Shown piece by piece: positions 37,479 through 38,721 of a stretch of DNA of 38,721 nucleotides. Origin of the DNA: Prevotella sp. (GTDB taxonomy: Bacteria; Bacteroidota; Bacteroidia; Bacteroidales; Bacteroidaceae); the NCBI GenBank assembly GCA_024684515.1, contig JAIKWS010000034.1, positions 1 through 38,721 on the forward strand. The letters are read 5' to 3'. Below the pieces are notes generated by a model. It was not told where the DNA came from. It worked only from the letters and a program-made list of their open reading frames with translations, and did not search any database. The number at the start of each line of letters is the position of its first letter. The first letter of the stretch is position 1. The translations under genes and the position numbers were made by a program.

Positions 37479-38603
37479 ATGCTACAGAAAATACGCTATC
37501 GCCTGTGCTGGAATTATGCCGGTCATCTCAACAGGCAAGGCCATGCACCGGTAGCCCTGGAGATCCGTCAGGGCAGTCAGAAAATCTACATCTCATCAAA
37601 CGTGTTATTAGCACCCAGTCAGTGGGACAGAGGCCGCGTCACTGACCATCCCAATGCCGAGAAGCTCACCGTGTACCTCACCCGGTGGATGCACACCATC
37701 GAGGAGATAGAGCTCGACGCCCTGCTCCACGGTCACCAGATGAGCGTCTCGCAGCTGAAGACCGCCGTGAAGTCTGGTACCAGACCGTCGGCCACATTGG
37801 GTGAGTTCGTCGACGCAGTCATCGAGGGCAGTGAACGCAGCGCACCCACGAAGGCATCCTACCAGACACTTGTCAGGGAGGTGGAGAAGTTCGACAGCCA
37901 CATCACCATCTCGACGGTCAACCACGACTGGATCGTCAGGTGGAAGAGCCACATGCGCAGCTGCCTGCTGTCAGACAACACCATCAAGGGGCGCCTGAAG
38001 CAGCTGCATGCCCTCACTGAGGAAGCATTGAAGCGCGACATCATCGCCACTGACCCCTTCAAGCACATCGTCATCGGCAATATGACGCCCAAGGCCGTGT
38101 GGCTCACGATGACGGAGATACGACGCATCGAGCGTGTGACGCTCGACGATAAGGAGTCACGCGTCCGCGACCTGTTCTTGCTGGGCTGCTATAGCGGCTT
38201 GCGTTACGGCGACCTGACCACCCTGGAGGAAGCCGATATCCGACATGGCATCCTGACAAAGACCATGTATAAAACCAAGCACACTGTGCAGATACCCGTC
38301 GGCACCCTGTTCTGGGGCAAACCGCTAGAGATTATCAACAAGTACACCGACATAACAGTGCTCTCCCATTGTGTGCGTCACAACAGCACGGCCAACAAGA
38401 TCATCAAGGAGGTGGCCAGGAAGGCCGGCGTGAAGAAGAAGGTGAGCTTCCATGTGGGCCGCAAGTCTGCAGCCAGCAACCTCTCGCTGCTGGGCATGCC
38501 ACTGCAGGAGATATCGAAGGTGCTCGGCCATCAGCGCAGCAGCACCACGGACTCGTACTACCTGTTCTCGAAGACGGAGAGCCTGTTTAAGACCAGCAGG
38601 TAG
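37479..38603 (+). CDS. int: Tyrosine recombinase B (Bacteroidetes-type integrase)
   Basis: The 374-aa protein starts MLQKIRYRLCWNYAGHLNRQ and has an arm-type DNA-binding N-terminus (about 1-90), a SAM-like core domain (about 105-205) and a catalytic domain. Catalytic signs are GCYSGLRYGDL (first Arg), KTMYKTKHTVQIPV (Lys), SFHVGRKSA (intact H-x-x-R), and LGHQRSSTTDSYYLFSK with the nucleophilic Tyr. It differs from integrase A at these boxes, so it is not a duplicate. It starts in the gap divergent from the holin promoter. It may be the integrase used at the right edge, or a recombinase that switches tail genes. Confidence 0.9.
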   Translation: MLQKIRYRLCWNYAGHLNRQGHAPVALEIRQGSQKIYISSNVLLAPSQWDRGRVTDHPNAEKLTVYLTRWMHTIEEIELDALLHGHQMSVSQLKTAVKSGTRPSATLGEFVDAVIEGSERSAPTKASYQTLVREVEKFDSHITISTVNHDWIVRWKSHMRSCLLSDNTIKGRLKQLHALTEEALKRDIIATDPFKHIVIGNMTPKAVWLTMTEIRRIERVTLDDKESRVRDLFLLGCYSGLRYGDLTTLEEADIRHGILTKTMYKTKHTVQIPVGTLFWGKPLEIINKYTDITVLSHCVRHNSTANKIIKEVARKAGVKKKVSFHVGRKSAASNLSLLGMPLQEISKVLGHQRSSTTDSYYLFSKTESLFKTSR

Positions 38604-38721
38604 ATGTTCAAGGCAAAGGAGGATGTATAGCGCTGGGCGTAGCTCCTGCACCATACGAATACATGGAAGTTCCCACTACATATACTTCGGCAAATGAAAT
38701 AATAACTCCTGGAAAGTGGAG
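38604..38721. other. Right edge, unresolved
   Basis: The 118 bp after integrase B are AT-richer than the gene. One plus-strand frame is open to the edge and reads ALGVAPAPYEYMEVPTTYTS, and a minus-strand frame is also open at the edge. Neither can be called. An attachment site or the start of a host or phage gene could be here; no tRNA end is visible. Confidence 0.4.

Noticed and set aside
28178..38603. Integrase B as a duplicate of integrase A
   Set aside because: N-termini and catalytic boxes differ (YSLK versus HVGR; RPKEL versus LRYGD), so they are from different branches.
1..38721. The window as a complete circular phage genome
   Set aside because: The first and last bases do not overlap, and joining the left-edge gene to the right edge gives a frame that stops after about 37 codons with unrelated composition.

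Overview
The window is almost entirely temperate-phage DNA from a Bacteroidales host (Prevotella/Bacteroides/Alistipes type; genus not resolved). The evidence is the promoter form (TAnnTTTG -7 boxes), Bacteroidetes-type tyrosine recombinases, and a siphovirus gene set of the kind found in gut Bacteroidales prophages. Most genes are on the minus strand and are tightly packed, with 1-50 nt overlaps. No tRNA, rRNA, CRISPR array, transposase or clear host housekeeping gene was seen. Coding DNA is mostly GC-rich, with AT-rich islands at 7.6-8.5 kb (membrane/HIRAN gene), 19.9-20.3 kb (candidate origin), 23.7-26.2 kb (small accessory genes) and 27.3-28.2 kb (lysogeny switch).

Layout, read in the main (minus) direction. 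37.35-29.44 kb: holin, GH24 endolysin, spanin-like protein, a 1503-aa tape measure protein and a distal-tail protein, with a promoter at the head and a terminator at the end. 29.36-27.52 kb (plus strand): integrase A and a Cro/CI-like repressor, separated by paired TGGGACAG repeats. 27.36-23.54 kb: early regulators and many small proteins (LuxR-type HTH, ASCH, YopX, two cysteine-rich microproteins, a membrane peptide). 23.44-20.43 kb: a 1001-aa primase-helicase closed by a strong terminator, followed by a 270-bp cluster of 14 GTAAC/GTTAC motifs that I propose as the replication origin. 18.8-12.0 kb: ClpP-like prohead protease/scaffold, major capsid protein with a decapeptide-repeat tail, candidate tail tube protein, unknown protein, PLD-like protein, small terminase candidates and large terminase. 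11.5-9.3 kb: two small genes, an ArdC-type antirestriction protein and a phosphoribosyltransferase. 9.3-8.5 kb: a gene-poor stretch full of repeats and palindromes. 8.5-7.6 kb: a membrane-anchored coiled-coil/HIRAN-like protein. 7.5-7.25 kb: a promoter and a structured leader with three copies of one 15-nt element that can form two mutually exclusive stems. 7.25-1 kb: four small proteins, a tail/baseplate-type protein, portal, head-tail connector-like proteins and the start of a tail protein that runs off the left end.

The left part carries head, packaging and connector genes but no tape measure or lysis genes. The right part carries exactly those and no head genes. Promoters with the same T-rich -33 box, the same 18-nt spacer and a TAnnTTTG -7 box stand before both parts. 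I therefore favour one phage genome. It has two integrases: A at 28.2-29.4 kb beside the repressor, and B at 37.5-38.6 kb at the right edge. Two abutting or nested prophages remain possible.

The most novel-looking items are the alternating-stem leader (7.25-7.48 kb), the helically phased decamer array (8.62-8.70 kb), the hairpin cluster (9.1-9.3 kb), the GTAAC origin candidate, the membrane-tethered HIRAN-like protein and the two-integrase layout. Functional names come from reading motifs in the translations. No database search was possible.
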